The notes below the pieces were generated by a model, which saw nothing but the letters and a program-made list of their open reading frames with translations, made no database searches and was not told the DNA's origin. The position numbers were made by a program, and so were the translations under genes. 64,000 bases of DNA from Pigmentiphaga sp. H8 (GTDB lineage: Bacteria > Pseudomonadota > Gammaproteobacteria > Burkholderiales > Burkholderiaceae_B): contig NZ_CP033966.1 in assembly GCF_003854895.1 (NCBI RefSeq), positions 434,001-498,000 on the forward strand, given 5' to 3'. This document shows, in pieces, positions 50,401 to 58,214 of the stretch (the first letter of the stretch is position 1; each line of letters begins with the position of its first letter).

Positions 50401-51181
50401 GGCGTTCGGCGTGCGCGCAGCGGTCGCGCCCAACGTGCCCAACAACGCGGGCTCGCTGTCGCTGGTGGAAGTGGATGCGCCCGAGGGCTCCATCCTGAAC
50501 GTGCGCCACCCGGCGCCGGTCTGTGCCCGCCACATCATCGGCCAGTTCCTGCCCGAGGTGGCGCTGGGCGCACTGGCCGGGGCTCTGCCCGGCCGCATCC
50601 CGGCCGAGGGCGCCGCCTGCAACTGGGGGCTGCAGCTGCGCGGCGGCATCGAGGGCGGGGCGCCTTTCGAGATCCTGTTCTTCAACGCCGGCGGTTCGGG
50701 CGCCCGCCCCGAAGGCGACGGGCTGTCGGCCACCGCCTTCCCCAGCGGCATCCGGTCGATCCCGGCCGAAATCTGCGAGACGGCGGCGCCCATCGTCATC
50801 TGGCGCAAGGAACTGCTGCCCGACAGCGGAGGAGCCGGCCAGTACCGGGGCGGCCTGGGACAGCGGGTGGAGGTCGCCACCCGCGACGGGACGCCGTTCC
50901 AGGTGTTCGGCATCTTCGACCGCGTGTTGAATCCCGCCCGCGGACGCGAGGGCGGGGCCGACGGGGCACCGGGGTGGGTGGGCACCGCTTCGGGGTCGGC
51001 CATGCGGTCCATGGGGCTGCAAACCGTCCCCGCCGGCGAGGTCCTGCGCATCGACGTGCCGGGCGGCGCGGGCTATGGCGACCCGTCGCGCCGCGCGCCC
51101 GAGGCGGTCCGGCGCGACGCGCGGCTGGGCTATTTCTCGTCCGGGGCCGCCCGGCGTTTTCATTCCGGCGCGATCGACTGA
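47450..51181 (+). CDS. HyuA-HyuB fusion (ATP-dependent oxoprolinase/hydantoinase/carboxylase family)
   Basis: A 1243-residue fusion started at TTG 47450, with AGGAG 8 bp upstream. The HyuA part (about 1-690) is an ASKHA-type ATPase: LGIDIGGTFTDFALEASDGG, VVHGTTLATNAVIERRGARI, LESGPAGGAILAADVARRMG, LLLDIGGTTAKLCFIDEG and IGAGGGSIAHLDALGRLQVG. The HyuB part (about 698-1243) has QVLWSRLIAVVEEQARTLMR, ITNDPWLTSGHLHDVT and NVPNNAGSLSLVEVDAPEGS. Family reactions include ATP-driven opening of 5-oxoproline or N-methylhydantoin rings and acetone or acetophenone carboxylation. The fused form is like 5-oxoprolinase. Context (UbiD, TRAP) points to a cyclic or aromatic ketone or lactam substrate. Confidence 0.9.
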   Translation: MLRLGIDIGGTFTDFALEASDGGAARRWFLKVLTTPESPERAVLEGLDRILADAGFAPADLDTVVHGTTLATNAVIERRGARIAFITTEGFRDTLEMGTESRHDHYDLYVDKPEPLVPRDLRLTVDERMSVDGQVLRPLDDAAIEALLPSLDEAGVEAVAIGFLHSYRNPAHERQAAAVLARLRPQLDVSLSSEVAPEIREFERFATACVNAYVQPVMAGYLRRLEEALAARGVRAPLLLMLSNGGLCEVEVARRFPVRLLESGPAGGAILAADVARRMGIDRALLLDIGGTTAKLCFIDEGAPQTARSMEVARLARFKAGSGIPLRFPVVELAEIGAGGGSIAHLDALGRLQVGPESAGSVPGPACYMRGGTQPTVTDAHLALGRLDAEHFAGGRMTLGLGAAREALEGLGGALDLSVEDTAWSICEIVDESMANAVHEHAVEVGKGVDGRTLIAIGGMAPLHAARLAAKLGLDRVVIPEGAGVGSALGFLRAPVAFETTRSVQARLSSFDAAQANAIVAELAAEMHRVVRRAAPGAEVREQRTAWMRYQGQGHEIRVILPDGSFGEGAAHMLAAAFEAAYRALYGRVIAGAQIEVLGWTVRVEAPVPAVAPAAAGIAVAREAGERRFYDQTLRDFVSGRVLPARAVAPGAPLAGPALLVEDETTIVVPSGLAVACTSAGDIVLDGAAASPAAAAGRDMPEEIKAQVLWSRLIAVVEEQARTLMRTAFSPTVREAGDLSAGLFDLEGRLIAQAVTGTPGHVNSMAACARHFLDKHPPASMAEGDHFITNDPWLTSGHLHDVTVLSPAFQDGRVIGFFACTCHQVDIGGLGQGPDGRSVYEEGLYIPILRLARAGRLNEDLLDIVRANVRQPEPVVGDILSYVTANEVSARRLASTLDEFGQDGLADIAAFLLERSAAGMRAAIAKLPQGTYRSHMRLDGYDRPVDIHCAVGIDGERIRVSFDGTSPASAKGINLVLNYTRAYAAFGVRAAVAPNVPNNAGSLSLVEVDAPEGSILNVRHPAPVCARHIIGQFLPEVALGALAGALPGRIPAEGAACNWGLQLRGGIEGGAPFEILFFNAGGSGARPEGDGLSATAFPSGIRSIPAEICETAAPIVIWRKELLPDSGGAGQYRGGLGQRVEVATRDGTPFQVFGIFDRVLNPARGREGGADGAPGWVGTASGSAMRSMGLQTVPAGEVLRIDVPGGAGYGDPSRRAPEAVRRDARLGYFSSGAARRFHSGAID

Positions 51182-51208
51182 TCGCCCGCATACCAAGGAA
51201 GTCCGAGC

Positions 51209-52213
51209 ATGCAACCACAGTCCATTTCCCTTCGCATCCGCGCGCTGCTGGGCATCGCGGCAATGGCGCTCGGCGGTTCCGCCCTGGCGCAGACCCGGCT
51301 CGACATGGCGATCGCCTGGCCACCGGGCAATTTCCATACGAAGAACGCGGTGGCCTTCGCCGAGGCCGTGGACAAGGCCACCGGCGGACAGGTGAAGATC
51401 ACCGTGCACGCGGGCGGCGTGCTGGGCTTGAAGGGGCCGGAAGCGCTGCGCGCGGTGCGCGACGGCATCGTGCCGATGGCCGAGTTCAACGCGCCGCAGC
51501 AGGTCGGCGATGCGCCGCTGTTCGCGCTCGAGACACAGCCCTACCTCGTGGGCGACTACCGGCAGCTGCGCGTGCTGCACGACATCATGCTGCCCGAATA
51601 CGACAAGGTGCTGGCCCGCTTCGGACAGAAGCGGCTGTACATGACGCCGTGGCCGGACCAGTATCTCTTCACCCGCAAGCCGGTCGCCTCCACCCCCGAC
51701 GTCAAGGGCATGAAGGTGCGGGTCACGGACCGGGTGACGTCCGAGCTGATCAAGCATGTCGGCATGTCGCCGGTGCAGATGACCTTCGCCGACATGATGC
51801 CGGCCCTGGCCTCGGGCGGCCTGGATGGCGTGACGACCTCGGCCTCCACCGCGGTGGACTCGCGCTTCTGGGAGTTCCTGAAGCACGCCTACAAGACGAA
51901 TCACGTCTGGTCGTCGAACGTGGCGACGATCAACCTGGCCGCATGGAAGAAACTGACGGCCGCGCAGCGCGACGCGATCGAGAAAGTGGCGCGCGATCTC
52001 GAGCCGGCCTTCTGGAAGGCCAGCCAGGAGGACGATGCCAAGTCGCTGGCGGTCCTGCGCGAGCACGGCATGCAGGTCGAACCCTTGCCCGCGCCGGTCA
52101 CCGCGGACCTGAAGCAGGCCGCCGCCGGCATGGTGGAGGACTATGCGCGGCGCACGCCTTCCGTGCCCGAATTGCTCAGGCAGTACCGCGAGCGCGCGGG
52201 GCAGGCCCGATGA
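51209..52213 (+). CDS. TRAP transporter solute-binding protein (DctP family)
   Basis: A 334-residue periplasmic receptor with signal peptide (about 1-28, ending GGSALAQ). DctP motifs: IAWPPGNFHTKNAVAFAEAV, GGQVKITVHAGGVLGLKGPE, FTRKPVASTPDVKGMKVRV (the carboxylate-binding Arg region), and FADMMPALASGGLDGVTTSA. The ligand is probably an organic anion. It starts 27 bp after the HyuAB gene and overlaps dctQ by 4 bp, so uptake is linked to the HyuAB/UbiD enzymes. Confidence 0.92.
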   Translation: MQPQSISLRIRALLGIAAMALGGSALAQTRLDMAIAWPPGNFHTKNAVAFAEAVDKATGGQVKITVHAGGVLGLKGPEALRAVRDGIVPMAEFNAPQQVGDAPLFALETQPYLVGDYRQLRVLHDIMLPEYDKVLARFGQKRLYMTPWPDQYLFTRKPVASTPDVKGMKVRVTDRVTSELIKHVGMSPVQMTFADMMPALASGGLDGVTTSASTAVDSRFWEFLKHAYKTNHVWSSNVATINLAAWKKLTAAQRDAIEKVARDLEPAFWKASQEDDAKSLAVLREHGMQVEPLPAPVTADLKQAAAGMVEDYARRTPSVPELLRQYRERAGQAR

Positions 52214-52737
52214 GGGCATGGCTGGACGGCATCGACCGCCTGTCGCTCTGGGGCGCGCGTGCCGCGTGCTGGCTGATCGTCGCGATGCTGGCGCTGATCG
52301 TGGCCGAGGTTGCCTCGCGCAAGTTGCTGGGCATCAGCCTGGAATTCGCCTGGGAATATGCCAGCTACCTGCTGGCCATTTCCTTCCTGGCCGGCAGCGG
52401 CCATGTCCTGCGGGCGGGATTCCACGTCCGGGTGCATCTGGCGCTGAACGCATTGGGACCGCGCCGTGCCCGCCTGCTCGATGGCGTGGCCACGGCATTC
52501 ACGGCCCTGGTGTCGGGTTTCTTCGCCTATGCGCTGCTGCGGCTGGCATACATGTCCTACCTGGACCAGACACGTTCCTTCCTGCCCAGCAATTCCCTGC
52601 TCTGGCCGTTCCAGGCGCTGTTCGCCCTGGGGGCCGTCGTCCTGGCGCTGCAGTTCGCCGCGCGCCTGGCGCGCATCGCGCTGGGCGAACCGACCGAGCA
52701 AGGCACGGGCGACGCGCCGCTCGTTTCCACGGAATAG
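52210..52737 (+). CDS. TRAP transporter small permease (DctQ family)
   Basis: A 175-residue membrane protein with four predicted helices: ACWLIVAMLALIVAEVASRK, the region YASYLLAISFLAGSGHVLRA, VATAFTALVSGFFAYALLRL and PFQALFALGAVVLALQFAAR. EFAWEYASYLL and HVRVHLALNALGPRRARLLD are family features. It joins the large permease DctM in the sodium-driven TRAP complex. ATG 52210 overlaps the dctP stop. Confidence 0.92.
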   Translation: MRAWLDGIDRLSLWGARAACWLIVAMLALIVAEVASRKLLGISLEFAWEYASYLLAISFLAGSGHVLRAGFHVRVHLALNALGPRRARLLDGVATAFTALVSGFFAYALLRLAYMSYLDQTRSFLPSNSLLWPFQALFALGAVVLALQFAARLARIALGEPTEQGTGDAPLVSTE

Positions 52738-52745
52738 AGTCCGCC

Positions 52746-54035
52746 ATGATAGAAATCGCTCTCGTCGTCGCGGGCCTGCTCATTCTCCTGCTGGGAGCCG
52801 GCGTGTGGGTGGGGCTGGGGCTGATGGCCACCGGCGGGATCGGCCTGATGCTGTTCCGCTCGACGCCGGTGGAGGTGCTGCTGGGCCAGTTGTCCTGGAA
52901 CTCGGCCACCGTGGCGGAGCTATCGGCCCTGCCGCTGTTCGTGCTGATGGCGGAAATCCTGTTCCGCACCCGCATCGCGGCCGCGATCTTCGATGCGCTC
53001 GCGCCCTGGACGACGTGGCTGCCCGGGCGTCTGGCCCATGTGAACGTGGCGGCGTGCACGGTCTTCGCGGCCGTGTCGGGGTCGTCGGCCGCCACCGCCG
53101 CGACCATCGGTCGGATCACCCTTCCGGAACTGACCCGCCGGGGCTATGCCGGCTCGCTGGCCATGGGGTCGCTGGCAGGCGCCGGCACCATCGGCTTCCT
53201 CATTCCTCCTTCGATCGTGATGATCGTCTACAGCGTGCTGGCGCAGATATCGCTGCTGGACCTGTTCCTGGCGGGCATCGTGCCCGGACTCGTGCTGGCG
53301 GCCATGTTCAGTGCCACCATCATGCTGCTGGCGCTGGCGCGGCCGGGCCTCGTGCCGGAAGGGCGCGAACGCTACACCTGGAGCCAGCGGCTGTCGGCGC
53401 TCAGGAACCTGTTGCCCGTCATGCTGCTGATCGGCGCCATCATCGGTTCGATGATGGCCGGCATCGCCACGCCCAACGAGGCGGCGGCGGTAGGCGTGGT
53501 GGGAGCGCTGGCCATCGCCGCCGCCACGCGCGACCTGAGCCTGGGGGCCTTGCGGCAGGCCTTGATGGGCACCGTTTTCACGTCGTCCATGATCGGCCTG
53601 ATCGTCATGGGCGCGGGGTTTCTTTCCACCGCCATGGGCTACCTGGGCGTGCCGCAGGCCGTGGCGGAAATGATCGCGCCGCTGCACCTCGGGCCGGTGG
53701 GGCTGGTCGTTCTGCTGCTGCTCGTCTACCTGGTGCTGGGCTGTTTCCTGGACGGCATATCGGCCATCGTGATGACCCTGCCCATCGTGCTGCCGCTGGT
53801 GACGGCGGCGGGTTACGACCCGGTGTGGTTCGGCATCTTCCTCGTCATCACCGTGGAGATGGCGCAGGTGACACCCCCCGTGGGCTTCAACCTGTTCGTG
53901 ATCCAGGGGCTGACCAAGGTGTCCGCCATGCAGGTGGCGCGTTCGGCATTGCCGTTCTTCTTCGCGATGGTGGTCTTCACCGGCCTGATCGTCGCTTTTC
54001 CCCAACTCGTCATGTGGCTGCCCGGCCTGAAATAG
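52746..54035 (+). CDS. TRAP transporter large permease (DctM family)
   Basis: A 429-residue protein with 11-12 membrane helices and the DctM signatures PLFVLMAEILFRTRIAAAIF, AVSGSSAATAATIGRITLPE, GSLAGAGTIGFLIPPSIVMI, GIATPNEAAAVGVVGALAIA and VTPPVGFNLFVIQGLTKVSA. It is the transport channel driven by a sodium gradient. It starts 8 bp after dctQ and ends 24 bp before the second UbiD gene. Confidence 0.94.
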   Translation: MIEIALVVAGLLILLLGAGVWVGLGLMATGGIGLMLFRSTPVEVLLGQLSWNSATVAELSALPLFVLMAEILFRTRIAAAIFDALAPWTTWLPGRLAHVNVAACTVFAAVSGSSAATAATIGRITLPELTRRGYAGSLAMGSLAGAGTIGFLIPPSIVMIVYSVLAQISLLDLFLAGIVPGLVLAAMFSATIMLLALARPGLVPEGRERYTWSQRLSALRNLLPVMLLIGAIIGSMMAGIATPNEAAAVGVVGALAIAAATRDLSLGALRQALMGTVFTSSMIGLIVMGAGFLSTAMGYLGVPQAVAEMIAPLHLGPVGLVVLLLLVYLVLGCFLDGISAIVMTLPIVLPLVTAAGYDPVWFGIFLVITVEMAQVTPPVGFNLFVIQGLTKVSAMQVARSALPFFFAMVVFTGLIVAFPQLVMWLPGLK

Positions 54036-54059
54036 CCGCGCGGTCCGCTGGAAACCATC

Positions 54060-55391
54060 ATGAGAGACTACCTGGCCAGGCTGCAGGCCCGCGGCGACCT
54101 GATCGTCATCGACCGCGAGGTCGATCCCGTCCACGAACTGGCGGCCGTGGCGGTGCAGTTGCAGCGCAAGTCCGGCAAGGCGGTGCTGTTCAACAAGGTC
54201 CGTGGCAGCGACATGCCGGTGGCGATCAACGTCTACAGCAATCACGACCGCCTGTGCGAGATCATCCGCTGCGGGGACAAGAATTTCTGCGAGCGGCTGG
54301 ACGAACAGATCCAGGAGGCCGCCGGCAATGCCGCGTGGCAGCGCGATGCCGGGCCGCAGGAATGGCGCGAGGGCAAGCTGAGCGACCTGCCGCTGCTGAC
54401 GCACCATGGGCGGGATGGCGGCGCCTACATCACGTCGGGCATTTTCGTCGCCAAGGATCCGCAGACGGGTGTGCCCAACCTGTCGTTCCATCGTTCCCTT
54501 TACGTGTCGGACCAGGAACTGCGCATCCGCCTGGGCAGTTCGCATGACCTGTATCGCTACCAGCAGGCCGCCGAGGAACGGGACCAGCCGCTGGAGGCCG
54601 CCATCGTGATCGGCGCGCCGCCCGAGGTGTTCATGGCGGCCTGCGTGTCGCTGCCGCCCGAGGGCAACGAGCTGGCGCTGGCGTCGGCCATGCGGGGCGA
54701 GCCCCTGCCCATGCGTGCATGCAAGACCATCGGCCTGGCGGTACCGGCCGAGGCCGAGATCGTGATCGAGGGCCGCATCCTGCCGCACGAGCGCCGCCCC
54801 GAGGGGCCCTTCGGCGAATTCATGGGCTACTACGTCGAGGTGGGCGACAACCACGTGTTCGAGGTTACCCACGTCTCGTGGCGCCAGGGCGCGGTCTACC
54901 ACGGGCTGGTCTGCGGGTCGCACGAGGACCTGCGGCCGCTGGAGGCGGCCACGGCGGCGCGCATCTACAAGCACCTGAAGGGCCAGGTCGCTGGCGTGCT
55001 GGACGTGACGTGCCGGCCCACGGTCATGAACACCATCGTGAAGATCCGCAAGCAGTACGAAGGGCACGCCCAGCACGTCCTGCTGGCCGCCATGGGGTCG
55101 CACCTCGACTACAACAAGCTGTGCGTGGTGGTGGACGAGGATGTGAACATCTACGACATGGAAGAGGTGATATGGGCCTTCCTGACGCGCGGCCGGGCCG
55201 ATACCCGCACCATGGTCGTCAAGGATGTGCCCGGCTTCTATCGCGATCCCCACAAGGACCACTGGGGGCGGCTGGGGCTGGACGCCACCAAGCCGTGGGG
55301 GCGCGAGGCCGAGTTCGAACGCAAGCGCATCCCGGGGGATGAGGCGGACATGGTGCTGGCCGATTATCTGGCGGCCGGGCAGCAACTCTAG
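54060..55391 (+). CDS. UbiD-family decarboxylase, paralogue 2
   Basis: A 443-residue UbiD protein closely similar to the one at 45334 from end to end (for example GSHLDYNKLCVVVDEDVNIY against GSHLDYNKFCVVVDEDVDIY). Active-site region RRPEGPFGEFMGYYVEVGDN is identical. Main differences are in the segment around residues 75-105 and the C-terminal 20 residues (DMVLADYLAAGQQL). The pair may act on different substrates or form hetero-oligomers. Last gene of the plus-strand run; a strong intrinsic terminator follows. Confidence 0.94.
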   Translation: MRDYLARLQARGDLIVIDREVDPVHELAAVAVQLQRKSGKAVLFNKVRGSDMPVAINVYSNHDRLCEIIRCGDKNFCERLDEQIQEAAGNAAWQRDAGPQEWREGKLSDLPLLTHHGRDGGAYITSGIFVAKDPQTGVPNLSFHRSLYVSDQELRIRLGSSHDLYRYQQAAEERDQPLEAAIVIGAPPEVFMAACVSLPPEGNELALASAMRGEPLPMRACKTIGLAVPAEAEIVIEGRILPHERRPEGPFGEFMGYYVEVGDNHVFEVTHVSWRQGAVYHGLVCGSHEDLRPLEAATAARIYKHLKGQVAGVLDVTCRPTVMNTIVKIRKQYEGHAQHVLLAAMGSHLDYNKLCVVVDEDVNIYDMEEVIWAFLTRGRADTRTMVVKDVPGFYRDPHKDHWGRLGLDATKPWGREAEFERKRIPGDEADMVLADYLAAGQQL

Positions 55392-55428
55392 TACCGGCGC
55401 GGACCGCGGGGTCCGCCCGCCAGAAAGC

Positions 55429-55462
55429 AAACAGGGATACGGCGACGTATCCCTGTTTTTTT
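55429..55462 (+). terminator. Strong intrinsic terminator after UbiD paralogue 2
   Basis: AAACAGGGATACG (55429-55441), loop GCGA, CGTATCCCTGTTT (55446-55458), with the T-run continuing to 55462. The 13-bp perfect stem with A-run before and T-run after can stop transcription from both sides, as suits the convergent UbiD and permease genes. Confidence 0.92.
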
Positions 55463-55505
55463 ATCGGCCCTGGCAAGGGCGCCGGCAGGAGCCGGCGCCG
55501 GGGGC

Positions 55506-56417
55506 TCAGGCGGCGCTGGCCCGGATGGCCCGCGAGGGGCTGCGGCCGGGCTTGCGGCGTACCAGGCTGATCAGCGTCACGAGCACGAACAGCGCGGTGA
55601 CCATCTTCAGGTCCGAGGGCTGGAAGCCGAAGGCCAGCACCAGCGAGATCAGCTGGAAATAGACCACCGATCCCAGCACGGGGGCGGCCACCTGGCGGAA
55701 GATGGTGCGGTTGCCGATGATGGCTTCGCCCAGCAGCAGCGAGGCCAGGCCGTTGATCAGGGTGCCGAAGCCCATGTTCACGTCGGCGAAACCCTGGTTC
55801 TGCGCCAGCAGGCCCCCGCCCAGCGCGGCGATCAGGTTGGCCAGCCCCAGCCCGACCAGCGTGTAGGCCTTGACGTTGATGCCCTGGGCGCGGGCCATGG
55901 CCTGGCTCGAACCCAGCGCGCGCATGGCCATGCCGTGCTGCGTGCCCAGGAACCAGAAGATCAGGCCGATCAGCACGACGTCGATCACGGCCAGGAACAC
56001 GATGCGGTTGGTCAGGCTGCCGTCGTCGCCGGGCAGGTAGGAGAACAGGTTGGGGAAGTTGAACAGGGCCGTGTTCGGCTGTCCCATGACGCGGATGTCG
56101 ATGGAATAAAGCATGGACAGCACCAGGATGCCGCACAGCAGCGTGTTGATCTTGACCCTTTCATGGATGTAGGCCGTGGCGGTGCCGCCCAGGAAGCCGG
56201 CCAGGGCGCCGATCAGCAGCGCCGACACGGGCTCGAGCCCGATCACCAGGCACTTGGCGGTGACGCAGGCGCCGAAGGCCAGCGTGCCTTCGCCGGTCAT
56301 GTCGGCGAAGCTGAGGATGCGGAAGGGAATCATCACGGCGATGGCGATCAAGGCGTAGATCAGGCCCTGCATCATCCCCATGGGGACCAGGTTCAGGAAG
56401 GTGGACAGGAAGTTCAT
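55506..56417 (-). CDS. ABC transporter permease (TrpY-like, branched-chain type)
   Basis: A 303-residue inner-membrane permease with about eight helices, of the BPD_transp_2 family: IYALIAIAVMIPFRILSFAD, MTGEGTLAFGACVTAKCLVI, VKINTLLCGILVLSMLYSID, AMRALGSSQAMARAQGINVK (coupling helix) and GLGLANLIAALGGGLLAQNQ. FADMTGEGTLAFGA is the TrpY/simple-sugar-like entry motif. It is the last gene of the minus-strand receptor-ATPase-permease set, 4 bp after the ATPase. Confidence 0.92.
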   Translation of the reverse strand: MNFLSTFLNLVPMGMMQGLIYALIAIAVMIPFRILSFADMTGEGTLAFGACVTAKCLVIGLEPVSALLIGALAGFLGGTATAYIHERVKINTLLCGILVLSMLYSIDIRVMGQPNTALFNFPNLFSYLPGDDGSLTNRIVFLAVIDVVLIGLIFWFLGTQHGMAMRALGSSQAMARAQGINVKAYTLVGLGLANLIAALGGGLLAQNQGFADVNMGFGTLINGLASLLLGEAIIGNRTIFRQVAAPVLGSVVYFQLISLVLAFGFQPSDLKMVTALFVLVTLISLVRRKPGRSPSRAIRASAA

Positions 56418-56421
56418 GGGT

Positions 56422-57198
56422 TCACGCCGCTGCTAGGAGATGGGATTCGTCGTCGAAGGCGGCGACCAGTCGCTCGACGGTCATGCCGCGCTTCTGCTCG
56501 CCGGACAGGTCCGCGATGATGCGTCCCTGCTGCATCATGATCAGCCGGTTGCCGTAGGTGATGGCATGGCTCATGTTGTGGGTCACCATCAGCGTGGTCA
56601 GGCCGGTCTCGGACACCACGCGCGAGGTCACCTGCATGACCTTCTCGGCGGTCTTGGGGTCGAGCGCCGCGGTGTGTTCGTCCAGCAGCAGCAACTGCGG
56701 CTCGCGCAGCACCGCCATCAGCAGCGACAGCGCCTGGCGCTGGCCGCCGGACAGCAGGCCGGCCTGGGCCTTCATGCGGTTCTCCAGGCCCAGTCCGAAG
56801 GTTTCCAGGCGGGCACGGAACTCGGCCATCATCGCGCTGGTCAGGCCGCGGCCGAAGGTGCGGCGGGCGCCGCGCCGGGCGGCGACGGCCAGGTTTTCCT
56901 CGATGCTGAGCGCGGCCGCCGTTCCCACCGACGGGTCCTGGAACACGCGGGAAATGTATTTCGCACGCTTGTGCGTGGGCAGGCGCGTGATGTCGTTGCC
57001 ATCGATGCGGATGTGGCCGGCGTCGGGCAGGACCTCGCCGGCCAGCATGTTGAGCAGCGTCGATTTGCCGGCGCCGTTGCCGCCGACGACGACGGCGAAG
57101 TCGCCGCGCTGCAAGCCGAGGGATACCTCGTCGATGGCGATGCGTTCGTCCGGCGAGCCGGCGTGGAAGATTTTCTGCAGTTGTTGGACGTCTAGCAT
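56422..57198 (-). CDS. ABC transporter ATP-binding protein (TrpZ-like)
   Basis: A 258-residue ATPase. Walker A is GGNGAGKSTLLNMLAGE, the Q-loop ISRVFQDPSVGTAAALSIEE, the signature LLSGGQRQALSLLMAV and Walker B LLLLDEHTAALDPKTAE (His where most have Pro, which is usual in this subfamily), with VTHNMSHAITYGNRLIMM. It follows the receptor gene by 26 bp and precedes the permease by 4 bp. Confidence 0.93.
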   Translation of the reverse strand: MLDVQQLQKIFHAGSPDERIAIDEVSLGLQRGDFAVVVGGNGAGKSTLLNMLAGEVLPDAGHIRIDGNDITRLPTHKRAKYISRVFQDPSVGTAAALSIEENLAVAARRGARRTFGRGLTSAMMAEFRARLETFGLGLENRMKAQAGLLSGGQRQALSLLMAVLREPQLLLLDEHTAALDPKTAEKVMQVTSRVVSETGLTTLMVTHNMSHAITYGNRLIMMQQGRIIADLSGEQKRGMTVERLVAAFDDESHLLAAA

Positions 57199-57224
57199 GA
57201 GGTAAGCCTTGATGCGGAAACGGG

Positions 57225-58214
57225 CTACTCGACGAAGCAGGCGCAGTCGTCGAACGAAGCGGGAATGGCGAGGCCCAGCTCCTTGAACTTGGTCTTGTTG
57301 ATGGTGGTGATGTAGTCGTCCGGTCCCGGGCGCGCCGGCGCGAGCTGCGAGGTGGGCGTGCCCTTGAGGATGCGGTCGGCCAGGACGGCGGCGTTGGTTC
57401 CTATGGATTTCAGCGAGACCGCGTAGTTGGCGGCGGCCATGCCGCTTTTCACGAACTCGGTTTCCGAGCTCAGGATGGGGAACTTCAGTTGCTTGGCCGC
57501 GGCCGCCACGGCAGGAATGGCCGATTGCACCAGATTGGAGCCCGTGATATAGGCAAAGCCTATGCCCCGCAGCAATTGGGCGCGCTGCGGAATGTCGCCC
57601 ACGGCATCGACGCTGACCGGCACGAATTTCAGGCCGGCCCGCTTGGCGGCCTCCTCCAGCTTCTGGGTGGTCACCACGTCGTTGACTTCGCCGGGGTTGT
57701 ACAGCGAACCGAAGGACGTCGCATGGGGGAACAGCTTCTTGCCGAAGGCCAGCGCGGCGTCGAAATCCTGCATGTCCGATGCGCCGGTGAAGCGCGCGCC
57801 GCCTTGCTGCCAGTTGGGCACCAGGCCGGCCTTGACCGGGTCCGTGACCATGGCGAACACCATGGGCGTCTTGCGATTGGAGACCGCCGACAGCGCCGTC
57901 TGCGAGACCGAGGTGGTGATCGTCAGGATCAGCTCGGGCGACTTGGACGAGATCTGCGTGAACATCTGCGGCATCAGGGCTTGGGTGAAGTTCGCGTCGC
58001 TGTAGACGTAGGTGGTGTTCTTGCCGTCCACGTAGCCGCGCCGGGCCATTTCTTCCTTGAAGCCCTCTATGGTCTGTGCGATGGAAGGGTGGGGGCCGAG
58101 GTTGGCGATGCCGATCACGGTTTCCGAGGTGGCCGCGCCGGCGTAGCCGAGAAGGGCGGCTGCCGCCGCGTGAAGGACGAGGGCACGCGGGAAAGACAGG
58201 CGAAACGCAAGCAT
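57225..58214 (-). CDS. ABC transporter substrate-binding protein (TrpX-like)
   Basis: A 329-residue receptor started at ATG 58212-58214; the signal peptide ends near AGAATSE. Family stretches: VIGIANLGPHPSIAQTIEGF, YVYSDANFTQALMPQMFTQI, VTDPVKAGLVPNWQQGGARF and FPILSSETEFVKSGMAAANY. It resembles the orphan receptor at 41410 over its whole length and shares the C-terminal CACFVE/CNCFVD tail. TrpX relatives bind aromatic amino acids; the ligand here may be an aromatic or heterocyclic compound, by inference. First gene of the TrpXZY-like unit; divergent from the porin. Confidence 0.9.
   Translation of the reverse strand: MLAFRLSFPRALVLHAAAAALLGYAGAATSETVIGIANLGPHPSIAQTIEGFKEEMARRGYVDGKNTTYVYSDANFTQALMPQMFTQISSKSPELILTITTSVSQTALSAVSNRKTPMVFAMVTDPVKAGLVPNWQQGGARFTGASDMQDFDAALAFGKKLFPHATSFGSLYNPGEVNDVVTTQKLEEAAKRAGLKFVPVSVDAVGDIPQRAQLLRGIGFAYITGSNLVQSAIPAVAAAAKQLKFPILSSETEFVKSGMAAANYAVSLKSIGTNAAVLADRILKGTPTSQLAPARPGPDDYITTINKTKFKELGLAIPASFDDCACFVE

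Noticed and set aside
47453..52219. A 1588-codon open frame on the minus strand opposite HyuAB and dctP
   Set aside because: It is antisense to well-supported genes, has His/Arg/Gly/Ala-rich low-complexity translation and no recognisable domain; such frames are a side effect of very high third-position G+C.
52920..55430. An 836-codon minus-strand frame opposite dctM and UbiD 2
   Set aside because: Same reason; the translation is a mirror of G+C bias and the plus-strand genes have full family motifs.
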